Of a stretch of 39,147 nucleotides of DNA, positions 20,222-28,965 are shown one piece after another. Position 1 is the stretch's first letter. Each line of letters begins with the position of its first letter. Origin of the DNA: Bacteroidota bacterium (GTDB lineage: Bacteria > Bacteroidota > Bacteroidia > UKL13-3); the NCBI GenBank assembly GCA_027484685.1, contig JAIXSO010000044.1, positions 1-39,147 on the forward strand, in the 5' to 3' direction. Under the pieces are notes generated by a model that saw only the letters and a program-made list of their open reading frames with translations, did not search any database and was not told where the DNA came from. The position numbers and the translations under genes are program-made.

Positions 20222-23200
20222 ATGACCATTAGTAATTTTATTATACAAATCCTTTACATTTTTATATTTAAATACAAAAAAAGCTTTTTAAGAATAGTGC
20301 TAGCCATTATGCTTATATTAAATATTTCTTCAAAAATAACTGCACAAACTGTGTTTTGTCCGCCAAATATTAATTTTGAAAACGGTAATTTAACTAATTG
20401 GCAATTTTTTACTGGAACTTGTTGTCCAATAATAGCAAATACTTCAACGACTGCAATTAATGGCCGCCACACACTCATGTCTGGAACAGGAACCGACCCA
20501 TACGGCAACTTTCCTGTAGTAGCTCCAGATGGTGGTAATTATTCACTTAAGTTAGGCAATAATATTGATGGTGCCCAAGCTGAAAGAGCCCGATATTTTA
20601 TCCGAATTCCAGCTGGAGTAAATAACTATAAACTCATTTTTAAATATGCAGTAGTTTTTCAAGATCCACAACATATTGCTTCAGAACAGCCTCGCTTTAC
20701 AGTTAGTGCCGTTGATTCGGCAACAAATGCTCCTTTAAGTTGTGTAAATTTTAACTTTGTTGCTACATCTTCATTGCCCGGATTTGTGCGTGTAGGCGCA
20801 ACAGATGTTTATTACAAAAATTGGTCATCAGCTAATTTGGATTTATCGGGATATGGTGGCAAAACCATAGCTGTAAATTTTTCAACTGGAGATTGTGATC
20901 AAGGTGGTCATTTTGGATATGGTTATGTGGATGTAAACTGTGATGAATTTAAAGCATCCGTAATTTCATGTAAAGGAAATCCCATTTCCACATTGATTGG
21001 TCCAAGTGGTTTTACTGAATATAAGTGGTACGACTCTACTTTTTCAACTTTATTAGGAAGTAACCAAGTACTAAATATTTCAACACCTACAGTTTTTAAT
21101 AAATTTAAATTAATTACAAAACCTTATCCTACTTTTGGCTGTGCTGATACTATTACCACCATTGTTAGAATTTCGGATTTAAAATTAAATCTTCAAAAAG
21201 ATACATTAGTATGTGGAAGTAACCCAATACAACTTACCAATACAGCTACGGTAAGTTCTTTTTTTCAACCTATTACTTATAACTGGTCGCCTGCAAATGG
21301 GCTTAGTTGCACCAATTGTTTAAACCCAATACTTACCCCATTAAGTAATACTAAATATGTACTAACTACTACCGATGTTAACGGCTGCGTGCAAAAAGAT
21401 AGTTTTACAGTAACGCTTAGGTTAAATATTATTAGTCAACCTAAAGATATTTCAGTTTGCCCAGATAGTACTGCCAAATTTAAAGTAATAGTTAATAGCT
21501 CATTAGCATTTACTTATCAATGGAAAAAAAATGGGGTGAATATTATTGGTGCTAATGCTGATTCACTCATTATTTCAAATGCCAGTTACAACGATACTGC
21601 AAATTACTCGGTTTTAGTTACAGCTAATTGCGATAGTGTGCTTTCAAGTACAGTTAAACTTAAAATTTTTAAGCCAATTTTTGTTAAGCAACCCATAAGT
21701 TTATTACAATGTCCAAATTCGAGAGCAGTTTTTAAAACTTCAGTAACTGGTGATACCAATGTTACTTATCAATGGTTTAAAAGGGGAACTTTAATTACTG
21801 GAGCAAACAAGGATTCTTTAGTTATAAATAATGTAACTAATGCAGATACTGGATTTTATTATTTAAAAGTAAATGGAAAATGTACTTCCACTGTAAGCGA
21901 TACTGTAAGATTAACAATTTCGAGCACCATTGTTATTAACCAACAACCACAACCAATTTTGCAATGCAGAAATACAATTGCTGTGTTTAAAGTAAAAGCC
22001 ATTGGCCCAGGAACTTTAAATTACATATGGAGAAAAGGTAATAATATTATTGCAGGTCAAACAAAAGATTCTTTAGTTTTAAACAATATAAATTATGCCG
22101 ATTCAGGCAATTATTCTGTTGAAATACGAAGCTTATGCGATACAGTATTTTCAAATATTGTGAAGCTATCGGTGCTTAGAGGCTCAACTATACTTAATCA
22201 ACCTAAGAGTGTTTCTCTTTGTAAAGATAGCAACACCCAATTCAAAGTAATTGCAACTGGCTATGGAAATATATCTTATCAATGGAAAAAAAATGGAGTG
22301 AATATTATAGGTGCTAATGCTGATTCGCTGGTTATCACTAACGCTAACTTTAACGATTCAGCTAATTATACGGTTTTGGTTTCATCGTATTGCGATAGTT
22401 TGCTCTCAAACATTGCTAAATTAAAAGTTTATATGCCCATTTTTGTAAAACAACCTAATAGTTTAATACAATGTTCGGGCTCAAAGGCTGTTTTTAAAGC
22501 TACCGTAAATAATGATACCAATATAATTTACCAATGGTTAAAAAATGGAATTCCCGTTTTAGGTGCAAATAAAGATTCGCTAATATTAAATAACATAAAT
22601 AATTCAGATACTGGTTTTTACCAATTAAAGGCTACAGGTAAATGTTTGGTTATGTTAAGTGATACCGTAAATTTAAGTTTGTATAAAAATACCGTAATTA
22701 CTTCTCAACCACAAGTCATTAACCAATGCATTAATACAAGGGCTACTTTTTATGTAAAGGCCACAGGAGATGGTGTGGTAACTTACCAATGGAGAAAAGG
22801 AAATACCAATCTTATAGGGCAAACTGCTGATTCGTTGGTTATAAATAATATTAATTATAGCGATACTGGAAACTATTCGGTAAGAATTAAAAGCTTATGC
22901 GATAGTGTGACTTCTAATACAGTTAAACTAACCATTATTCCAAGTACCAAAATCACCCTTCAACCCCAAAGCATTACCCAATGTATAAATACCAGGGCAG
23001 TTTTAAAAGCTAAAGCAACTGGTTTTGGCACAGTTACCTACCAATGGCAAAAAAATGATATTGATATTTTAAATGCCACTTTTGATTCTTTAGTTATTAA
23101 CTCTATACAATCAACAGATAGTGGAAGTTACAGGGTAATAATTAAAAGCTATTGCGATAGCGTTATTTCCCAAAATGCACGAATTGATTTACACCCCTTT

Positions 23201-24379
23201 CCTCAACCAAACCTACCCCCTATTACTTATTTATGTGTAGAAGTTGGTAAAATTGGCGTAAGCGGTTTTAAAAGTCAACTTTGGAGTACGGGCGATACTA
23301 CACCATTTACCAATATTTTTTCGAATGGCAATTATTGGGTTAAAGTAACTGACAATAATTCCTGCGTAAATTTTGATACCACCCAAGTGTTATTAAACTC
23401 ATTGCCTTTGGTATATGCTGGTATTGATACTGTGCTTTGCAATGAGTTAACATTAAGGTTAAACGGATCGGCTATAAACTATGATTCTATATTTTGGCGA
23501 GAAAATACTGATGGTACATTTGATAATAATAAATTATTTGCGACAAAGTTTACAGCCAATACTAATAAAATTGGAATGGTAACTTTGGTTTTTAATGGGG
23601 TAAACAGATGCGGAGTGGCAGCCGATAGCTTAACAGTTCAATACACGCCTAAGCCTAGTGCCGATTTTGAATTAAGCGATACTTTAGTTTGCCAAGGTTC
23701 GCCACCTGTAAAATTAACCCCTACCGATAATGCAGGTTTTTTTGCAGGTCCATTTGTTTTTAATGGTTTGTTTACGCCTGAGCAAAGTGGTTTGTTTCAA
23801 ATAAATTATATAATAAGTAGAAATTTTTGTAATAATAATAATACAAAAAGCATTGTGGTGGTTCCTCAACCCATTGCTAATTTTAGCTACCAATCTAGTA
23901 ACCCCGATATTGATCAATCAGTGCTGTTTACATCAGAAAGTAAAAATGAGTTAACCTATCTTTGGAACTTTGACAATGGAATAACAAGCACTTTAAAAAA
24001 TACAAGTTACCATTTTACAGAAGAAGGTTTTTATAAAGTATCGCTTACTGCTTTTAATAGAATTTGTTTAGATACTATTTCAAAAATGGTCCATATTAAA
24101 GGTAGTAAAAATATTTTTATTCCAAATGCATTTACGCCTAATCAAAATGGATTAAACGAAGAGTTTAAAGTTTTGTACAAAAACTCAAAAGGAGCAGTTT
24201 TAAATATTTATAACCGTTGGGGCCAGTTAATTTTTACCAGCAATAATGTAAATAAAGGTTGGGACGGAACTTTTGAAGGAAACCCTTGCCAGGAAGATGT
24301 TTATTATTATATTGTTGATTATACCAATAACGATGATGAGGTTAGGCAACTTAAAGGTAATTTCACATTGATTAGGTAA
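20222..24379 (+). CDS. Large Ig-array adhesin-like T9SS type B cargo protein
   Basis: 1385 residues. A long signal sequence with a basic middle (FKYKKSFLRIVLAIMLILN) ends near KITAQ. Residues about 45-245 are an N-terminal domain with paired Cys (FCPPNINFENG, TGTCCP, NFSTGDCDQGG) common in CHU_C proteins and possibly sugar-binding. Two linking domains (about 250-400) precede seven Ig-like repeats (about 402-993) with the mark YQWKKNG...DSLxIxNxxxxDxxxYSV and a conserved Cys pair. After 1000 come a second linker, a PKD-like domain (LTYLWNFDNGI...YKVSLTAFN) and the sorting domain, with IFIPNAFTPNQNGLNEEF, NIYNRWGQLIF and KGWDGTFEG. It should be secreted and fixed at the cell surface by T9SS. 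A role in attachment or gliding is inferred from the build only. Confidence 0.9.
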   Translation: MTISNFIIQILYIFIFKYKKSFLRIVLAIMLILNISSKITAQTVFCPPNINFENGNLTNWQFFTGTCCPIIANTSTTAINGRHTLMSGTGTDPYGNFPVVAPDGGNYSLKLGNNIDGAQAERARYFIRIPAGVNNYKLIFKYAVVFQDPQHIASEQPRFTVSAVDSATNAPLSCVNFNFVATSSLPGFVRVGATDVYYKNWSSANLDLSGYGGKTIAVNFSTGDCDQGGHFGYGYVDVNCDEFKASVISCKGNPISTLIGPSGFTEYKWYDSTFSTLLGSNQVLNISTPTVFNKFKLITKPYPTFGCADTITTIVRISDLKLNLQKDTLVCGSNPIQLTNTATVSSFFQPITYNWSPANGLSCTNCLNPILTPLSNTKYVLTTTDVNGCVQKDSFTVTLRLNIISQPKDISVCPDSTAKFKVIVNSSLAFTYQWKKNGVNIIGANADSLIISNASYNDTANYSVLVTANCDSVLSSTVKLKIFKPIFVKQPISLLQCPNSRAVFKTSVTGDTNVTYQWFKRGTLITGANKDSLVINNVTNADTGFYYLKVNGKCTSTVSDTVRLTISSTIVINQQPQPILQCRNTIAVFKVKAIGPGTLNYIWRKGNNIIAGQTKDSLVLNNINYADSGNYSVEIRSLCDTVFSNIVKLSVLRGSTILNQPKSVSLCKDSNTQFKVIATGYGNISYQWKKNGVNIIGANADSLVITNANFNDSANYTVLVSSYCDSLLSNIAKLKVYMPIFVKQPNSLIQCSGSKAVFKATVNNDTNIIYQWLKNGIPVLGANKDSLILNNINNSDTGFYQLKATGKCLVMLSDTVNLSLYKNTVITSQPQVINQCINTRATFYVKATGDGVVTYQWRKGNTNLIGQTADSLVINNINYSDTGNYSVRIKSLCDSVTSNTVKLTIIPSTKITLQPQSITQCINTRAVLKAKATGFGTVTYQWQKNDIDILNATFDSLVINSIQSTDSGSYRVIIKSYCDSVISQNARIDLHPFPQPNLPPITYLCVEVGKIGVSGFKSQLWSTGDTTPFTNIFSNGNYWVKVTDNNSCVNFDTTQVLLNSLPLVYAGIDTVLCNELTLRLNGSAINYDSIFWRENTDGTFDNNKLFATKFTANTNKIGMVTLVFNGVNRCGVAADSLTVQYTPKPSADFELSDTLVCQGSPPVKLTPTDNAGFFAGPFVFNGLFTPEQSGLFQINYIISRNFCNNNNTKSIVVVPQPIANFSYQSSNPDIDQSVLFTSESKNELTYLWNFDNGITSTLKNTSYHFTEEGFYKVSLTAFNRICLDTISKMVHIKGSKNIFIPNAFTPNQNGLNEEFKVLYKNSKGAVLNIYNRWGQLIFTSNNVNKGWDGTFEGNPCQEDVYYYIVDYTNNDDEVRQLKGNFTLIR
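21425..23200 (+). repeat. Ig-repeat array with a 762-bp A-B-C superunit
   Basis: Seven coding repeats of about 84-85 residues. The first three (A-B-C, 21425..22186) are followed by three that match in the same order (22187..22948), then a seventh, C-like repeat. The QP codons that open repeats 1, 4 and 7 lie at 21437, 22199 and 22961: a spacing of exactly 762 bp both times. At the DNA level TATCAATGG and GGTGCTAATGCTGATTC recur in repeats 1 and 4. Confidence 0.85.
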
Positions 24380-24451
24380 GATTAGTTTTATGTGGATTTA
24401 TGAAAAAAATGTACTTTAAAAATTAATTCATATACATTACATTGCGCCTTT

Positions 24452-25219
24452 ATGATAAAAGAAGCAACATTAGAATACAATACCGAACGAAATAAATTGA
24501 TACTTTCGGAATACGGACGCAGTATTCAAAAAATGGTAGATTATGCTACCCAGATAGAAGACATTGAAAAACGTAAAAAAGTAGCTGACGAAATATTAAC
24601 TTTAATGGGTCAGCTTAACCCCCACTTGCGCGATATTGCTGATTATAAGCACAAACTTTACGATCATTTATTCATTATTTCCGATTTTAAATTAGAACTT
24701 GATTCGCCATATCCAAAACCTACTAGAGAAACCGTTTTTGTGAAGCCAGAACCAATGAAATATCCGCAAAGCAAAATTTCGTATAGGTTTTATGGTAAAA
24801 ATATTCAAAACATGATTAACAAGGTTACTGAATTGCCCGAAGGGCCTTTTAAAACCTCGTATATCAATGCTATTGGAAGTTTTATGAAAACCAATTGCCG
24901 CAATTGGAACGATGAAGTAATTGGCGATGAACAAATAATGGCCCACTTAGAACAACTAAGTGATGGCAAAATTCAAATTAACGATTCGGAGGATATTGAT
25001 TTTAAAGCGCAACAAATGCGTAGAATGAACAATAACCAAAACAACAATCACAGAAATAACAATAATCGTAATTTTAGAAATAACAACAATAATAACAACC
25101 ACCGTAACAACAATAATAACAATAACCGCAAACCAAATAACAACAATCAAAACAACAAAAATCCTACTTTAGGAAGTAATGATAGTGGTTATAGAAAATT
25201 CAATAGTAAAGACAGATAA
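24452..25219 (+). CDS. DUF4290 protein with Asn-rich tail
   Basis: 255 residues. The first about 185 are a mostly helical domain (EATLEYNTERNKLILSEYGR, LMGQLNPHLRDIADYKHKLY, LPEGPFKTSYINAIGSFMK) that matches DUF4290, a family I know only from Bacteroidota and whose function is unknown. The last about 60 residues are low complexity: runs of Asn broken by Arg, His and Lys, built from AAC/AAT codons, which suggests growth by slippage and a disordered tail that may bind RNA or DNA. No signal peptide. 13 bp before the permease gene on the same strand, so probably co-transcribed. Confidence 0.87.
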   Translation: MIKEATLEYNTERNKLILSEYGRSIQKMVDYATQIEDIEKRKKVADEILTLMGQLNPHLRDIADYKHKLYDHLFIISDFKLELDSPYPKPTRETVFVKPEPMKYPQSKISYRFYGKNIQNMINKVTELPEGPFKTSYINAIGSFMKTNCRNWNDEVIGDEQIMAHLEQLSDGKIQINDSEDIDFKAQQMRRMNNNQNNNHRNNNNRNFRNNNNNNNHRNNNNNNNRKPNNNNQNNKNPTLGSNDSGYRKFNSKDR

Positions 25220-25232
25220 TTAAATTATTTCC

Positions 25233-26561
25233 ATGCATTTACAACGTATTATTTTCAACTTTAAAAATGGCATGGAAGCCCTGCTAACCAATAAGTTTAG
25301 GGCCTTATTAACTTCGCTTGGAATTATATTTGGAGTGGCAGCAGTTATTGCAATGCTTGCCATTGGCAATGGTGCTGAAAAACAAATTTTGGAACAAATT
25401 AAACAAGTAGGCTCCAATAATATTGTTATAAAACCCATTATTAAAACCAAAGAAGAAGAAAAGCAACTAAAGGAAAGTGGTATTGAACAAAAAAAGTTTA
25501 GCCCCGGTTTAAGTATGTACGATGCTGAAAATATCAGGCAAGTATTAACCGATGTAGAAGTAGTTAGCAGTGAAATAGAACAACAAACTTTATTTATTAG
25601 ATCAGGAATTAAGCTTGGCGGCAAGCTTGTTGGCGTAAGTAACGATTATTTCCATTTGCTTGATTTTTCGTTAGTAAGTGGTAATTTTTTTAGCGACTTT
25701 CAATTAATAAATGCGCAGCCAGTTTGTATTATTGGCTCCAAAGTAGCCACCAAATTTTTCAATACAGAAGCTCCAATTGGTAAAGAAATAAAATGTGGCA
25801 ATAATTGGTTGAAAATTGTAGGTGTTTTAAACAATAAAAACGTGGATGAAGGCAATATGCAAAAGCTTTCTATCCGTAATGTTGACTTAGAAATATATAC
25901 TCCCGTAAAAACATTTTTATTACGTTATAAAAACCGCGGTTTGGTAACTATTTCGGGCTTAAAAGCTTCGCAAAACCAAGAAGAAGGCAACAATCAAAAT
26001 GCAACAGATAATAACTACCATCAATTAGATAGATTGGTAGTTAAGGTGGCCAAAAGTTCTGAAATTGAAGCTACTGTAGATGTATTGCAACGCATTTTAT
26101 TGCGCAGGCATAATGGAGTGAATGATTTTGAAATCATTGTACCAGAGTTACTTTTAAAACAAGAACAAAAAACCAAAAAATTATTCAATACTGTTTTAGG
26201 AATTATAGCCTCTATATCGCTGTTAGTGGGCGGAATTGGTATTATGAATATTATGCTTGCAAGCGTTTTGGAACGTGTTAAAGAAATTGGTTTGCGCATG
26301 AGTATTGGTGCAAGTAAGCGCGATATTGTTATGCAATTTATGGCCGAAAGTGTAACTATTAGCGTTAGTGGGGGTATTATTGGTATTTTCTTAGGAATTG
26401 CCATCAGTTTAATAATTCAAGCTGCAACCGATATTGAAACCATTGTTTCACCAATAAGTGTATTTTTAAGTTTTACTATTTCAATAAGTGTTGGATTGGT
26501 GTTTGGTATACTGCCTGCCAAGCGCGCAGCCATGCAAGATCCAGCTGAATGTTTGAGATAA
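25233..26561 (+). CDS. MacB/FtsX-type ABC transporter permease
   Basis: 442 residues. TM1 lies at about 20-42 with the typical lead-in ALLTNKFRALLTSLGIIFGV and the AIGNGAEKQILEQIKQVGSNNIVI segment of the MacB periplasmic core domain. The extracytoplasmic domain spans about 45-310. Three C-terminal TMs (about 320-342, 368-392, 412-434) carry GIGIMNIMLASVLERVKEIG and LRMSIGASKRDIVMQFMAES, the FtsX-domain hallmark. Such permeases drive tripartite export or lipoprotein release together with an ATPase and a membrane-fusion protein. Neither partner is adjacent, so they must be encoded elsewhere. The substrate is not predictable. Confidence 0.92.
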   Translation: MHLQRIIFNFKNGMEALLTNKFRALLTSLGIIFGVAAVIAMLAIGNGAEKQILEQIKQVGSNNIVIKPIIKTKEEEKQLKESGIEQKKFSPGLSMYDAENIRQVLTDVEVVSSEIEQQTLFIRSGIKLGGKLVGVSNDYFHLLDFSLVSGNFFSDFQLINAQPVCIIGSKVATKFFNTEAPIGKEIKCGNNWLKIVGVLNNKNVDEGNMQKLSIRNVDLEIYTPVKTFLLRYKNRGLVTISGLKASQNQEEGNNQNATDNNYHQLDRLVVKVAKSSEIEATVDVLQRILLRRHNGVNDFEIIVPELLLKQEQKTKKLFNTVLGIIASISLLVGGIGIMNIMLASVLERVKEIGLRMSIGASKRDIVMQFMAESVTISVSGGIIGIFLGIAISLIIQAATDIETIVSPISVFLSFTISISVGLVFGILPAKRAAMQDPAECLR

Positions 26562-26657
26562 ATTGATAACATAAACCGCCACAGATTTCCCATATAGTAA
26601 TAACCATTTTTCATATTTATCTGTGAAAATAAGTGGCAAAGAATAATAAAAAATTTT

Positions 26658-28100
26658 ATGCAAAAGATAGCCAATTATATTAATGGAGCGTTAGTAGAAC
26701 CTAATGCAAAAAGTTATTTAGATAATATAAACCCTGCTACAGGAAAAGTATATTCACTTTGCCCCGATAGCGATGAAACCGATGTAGAACTAGCTTACCA
26801 AGCAGCAAACGCAGCCTTCCCTGAATGGAGTAATATGAGTGCAGATGGAAGAAGTAAAATTCTCTTGAAATTGGCTGCGCTTATGGAAGAAAATATTGAA
26901 CAATTAGCCATTGCTGAAAGCATTGATCAAGGTAAACCGGTTTGGTTGGCCAAGCTTGGCGAAATACCAAGAGCAGTTCAAAACATTCATTTTTTTGCTA
27001 CCGCAATTGAGCATTATGCCAGCGAGTCGCACTCCATGGGAAGCCACGCCATTAACTATACTTTACGCACTCCAATTGGAGTTGTAGGTTGTATTAGTCC
27101 TTGGAATTTACCCTTATATTTATTTACTTGGAAAATAGCCCCTGCCCTAGCTGCCGGTAATTGTGTGGTAGCCAAACCAAGTGAAGTAACTCCAATGACA
27201 GCTTACTTATTTTCTGAATTATGCGTACAAGCTGGAATGCCAAAAGGTGTTTTAAATATTGTGCATGGTTTAGGCGGAAAAGTTGGTTCTGCTATTGTTT
27301 CTCATCCGGGTATTTCGGTTATTTCATTTACAGGTGGAACCAAAACTGGTGCTGAAATAGCACGAGTTGCTGCTCCTATGTTTAAAAAACTATCATTAGA
27401 ATTAGGAGGAAAAAATCCGAATATCATATTTGCTGATTGCGATTTTGAAAAAGCTGTGAGTGAAAGTGTTCGTTCATCGTTTACCAATCAAGGGGAAATT
27501 TGCTTATGCGGCTCACGTATTTTTATTGAAAAACCAATTTACGAAAAGTTTAAAGCAGCATTTATTGAAAAAACCAAAACATTGAAAGTGGGCAATCCCC
27601 TACTGGATGATACTAAAGTGGGCGCCATTGCTAGCAAAATGCACTTCGAAAAAGTGTTAAGTTATATTGATTTAGCTAAACAAGAAGGTGGAACCATTTT
27701 ATATGGAGGTAATAAAATAGAACTAGATGGTGAAAATGCGGAAGGTTATTTTATGGAGCCAACCATTATAGAGGGTTTAGCGTATAACTGTAGAACTAAC
27801 CAAGAAGAAATTTTTGGCCCTGTAGTTACCTTAACTCCGTTTGAAACCAAAGAAGAAGTTTTGATGATGGCTAATAGCACGCAATACGGCTTAGCTGCTA
27901 CCATTTGGACAGAAAATTTAAATACAGCTCATTACATGGCTGCGCAAGTTAAAAGCGGAATTATTTGGATAAACTGTTGGTTATTGCGCGATTTAAGAAC
28001 TCCTTTTGGAGGCATGAAACAAAGCGGAGTTGGCAGAGAAGGCGGCTGGGAAGCTTTAAGGTTTTTTACTGAACAAAAGAATGTTTGTATAAAGCTTTAA
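26658..28100 (+). CDS. ALDH8-like aldehyde dehydrogenase (2-aminomuconate semialdehyde type)
   Basis: 480 residues, full length. NAD-binding and catalytic motifs: GCISPWNLPLYLFTWKIAPA (about 144-163), SFTGGTKTG, LELGGKNPN with the general base Glu248, and TNQGEICLCGSR with catalytic Cys282. The end, GIIWINCWLLRDLRTPFGGM then KQSGVGREGG, is characteristic of the ALDH8A1 / 2-hydroxymuconate semialdehyde dehydrogenase group. This enzyme oxidises 2-aminomuconate semialdehyde in the kynurenine route of tryptophan breakdown. No other kynurenine gene is in the window, so the substrate is inferred from motif similarity alone. Cytosolic. Confidence 0.87.
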   Translation: MQKIANYINGALVEPNAKSYLDNINPATGKVYSLCPDSDETDVELAYQAANAAFPEWSNMSADGRSKILLKLAALMEENIEQLAIAESIDQGKPVWLAKLGEIPRAVQNIHFFATAIEHYASESHSMGSHAINYTLRTPIGVVGCISPWNLPLYLFTWKIAPALAAGNCVVAKPSEVTPMTAYLFSELCVQAGMPKGVLNIVHGLGGKVGSAIVSHPGISVISFTGGTKTGAEIARVAAPMFKKLSLELGGKNPNIIFADCDFEKAVSESVRSSFTNQGEICLCGSRIFIEKPIYEKFKAAFIEKTKTLKVGNPLLDDTKVGAIASKMHFEKVLSYIDLAKQEGGTILYGGNKIELDGENAEGYFMEPTIIEGLAYNCRTNQEEIFGPVVTLTPFETKEEVLMMANSTQYGLAATIWTENLNTAHYMAAQVKSGIIWINCWLLRDLRTPFGGMKQSGVGREGGWEALRFFTEQKNVCIKL

Positions 28101-28206
28101 GTGTTAAGTATGAAGTATTAAGTGTGAATTATGAATGATAAAATAAGTAACAACTAGTTTTATTTCATTCATCATTCAATATCCAACATTCAAAATTTTA
28201 TTAAAA

Positions 28207-28953
28207 ATGAAAAAAGTCTTTTCAATATTAAGTTTAGCATTACTTTTAAGTGCTTGTTCGTTTCATACAGGTAATATTTCTTCGGGAACTCCAATCGACT
28301 GCCCTATTATGTATATAGCCTCAGGAACTGCTGGCACCACCCGGTTTTTAGAAATTGGTGGGCTAAATAAAGATGCCTTAATAATGGAGGCTAAAAACGA
28401 TTTATATCGTAAACACCCATATACCAAAAATATAAAACTCTCTAACTTTTCGGTTGATTATAAAAACACCTTTTTCTTTCCATTTCACACCACCAAAGTT
28501 ACCGTTTCGGCAGATGTATATAATTGCAATATTAAATTTTCTGATTCACTGGATGATAAATCGGTATTTAGAGTAAATGGCTTTAAAATTGGTGATGAAG
28601 TATTTATTGAAAGTTATATGATACCTGAAATAAGTTTAGGCAAAGTTATGAATCACTTGGCTGGAAACTTGGTTCTGGTGGGTGATGGTGGAATAAAATT
28701 AGGCAAGAATGGAACAGCATTTAGCTATTCAAGCATATACAGAGCTGTAAAAGACCCTGAAAATGTGCGCTATTTTGGAATAGATATTGGTGAGAAATTC
28801 CCAATTTCAGTAGTCAATTACGAAACAGGAATTAAGTATAAAACAGAATGCACAGTGATTGGAATTAACCACGAATCAGCCATTGTGGAATTTATAACTA
28901 CTAAAGGTAAAACCTTGAGAATGTCAATAGAGAAAGAAAAACTTCACCAGTAA
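28207..28953 (+). CDS. Lipoprotein of unknown function (248 aa)
   Basis: MKKVFSILSLALLLSAC then SFHTGN is a lipoprotein signal (LSAC, Cys17). The mature protein begins with a small domain (GLNKDALIMEAKNDLYRKHP, KLSNFSVDYKNTFFFPFHTT, KVTVSADVYNC) reminiscent of envelope lipoproteins of the 'TRL-like' kind, whose members have a MxEAkxdL helix and a strand with N-F-S-V-D. The second half (residues about 125-248) is beta-rich (FGIDIGEKFPISVVNYETGI). No precise family was recognised. It ends 12 bp before the M28 peptidase gene, so the two are likely one operon and the lipoprotein may act in the same envelope process. Confidence 0.8.
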   Translation: MKKVFSILSLALLLSACSFHTGNISSGTPIDCPIMYIASGTAGTTRFLEIGGLNKDALIMEAKNDLYRKHPYTKNIKLSNFSVDYKNTFFFPFHTTKVTVSADVYNCNIKFSDSLDDKSVFRVNGFKIGDEVFIESYMIPEISLGKVMNHLAGNLVLVGDGGIKLGKNGTAFSYSSIYRAVKDPENVRYFGIDIGEKFPISVVNYETGIKYKTECTVIGINHESAIVEFITTKGKTLRMSIEKEKLHQ

Positions 28954-28965
28954 ATCCATTTTATT

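Noticed and set aside
24956-25150. Minus-strand 64-codon Val/Ile-rich ORF
   Set aside because: It is the complement of the Asn-codon tail of DUF4290; AAC/AAT read backwards gives GTT/ATT, so the Val/Ile richness is an artefact.
26574-26640. Imperfect CCACAGAT / ATCTGTG inverted repeat before the ALDH gene
   Set aside because: It may be a worn copy of a common dispersed repeat; pairing is too weak to call a terminator or regulatory site.
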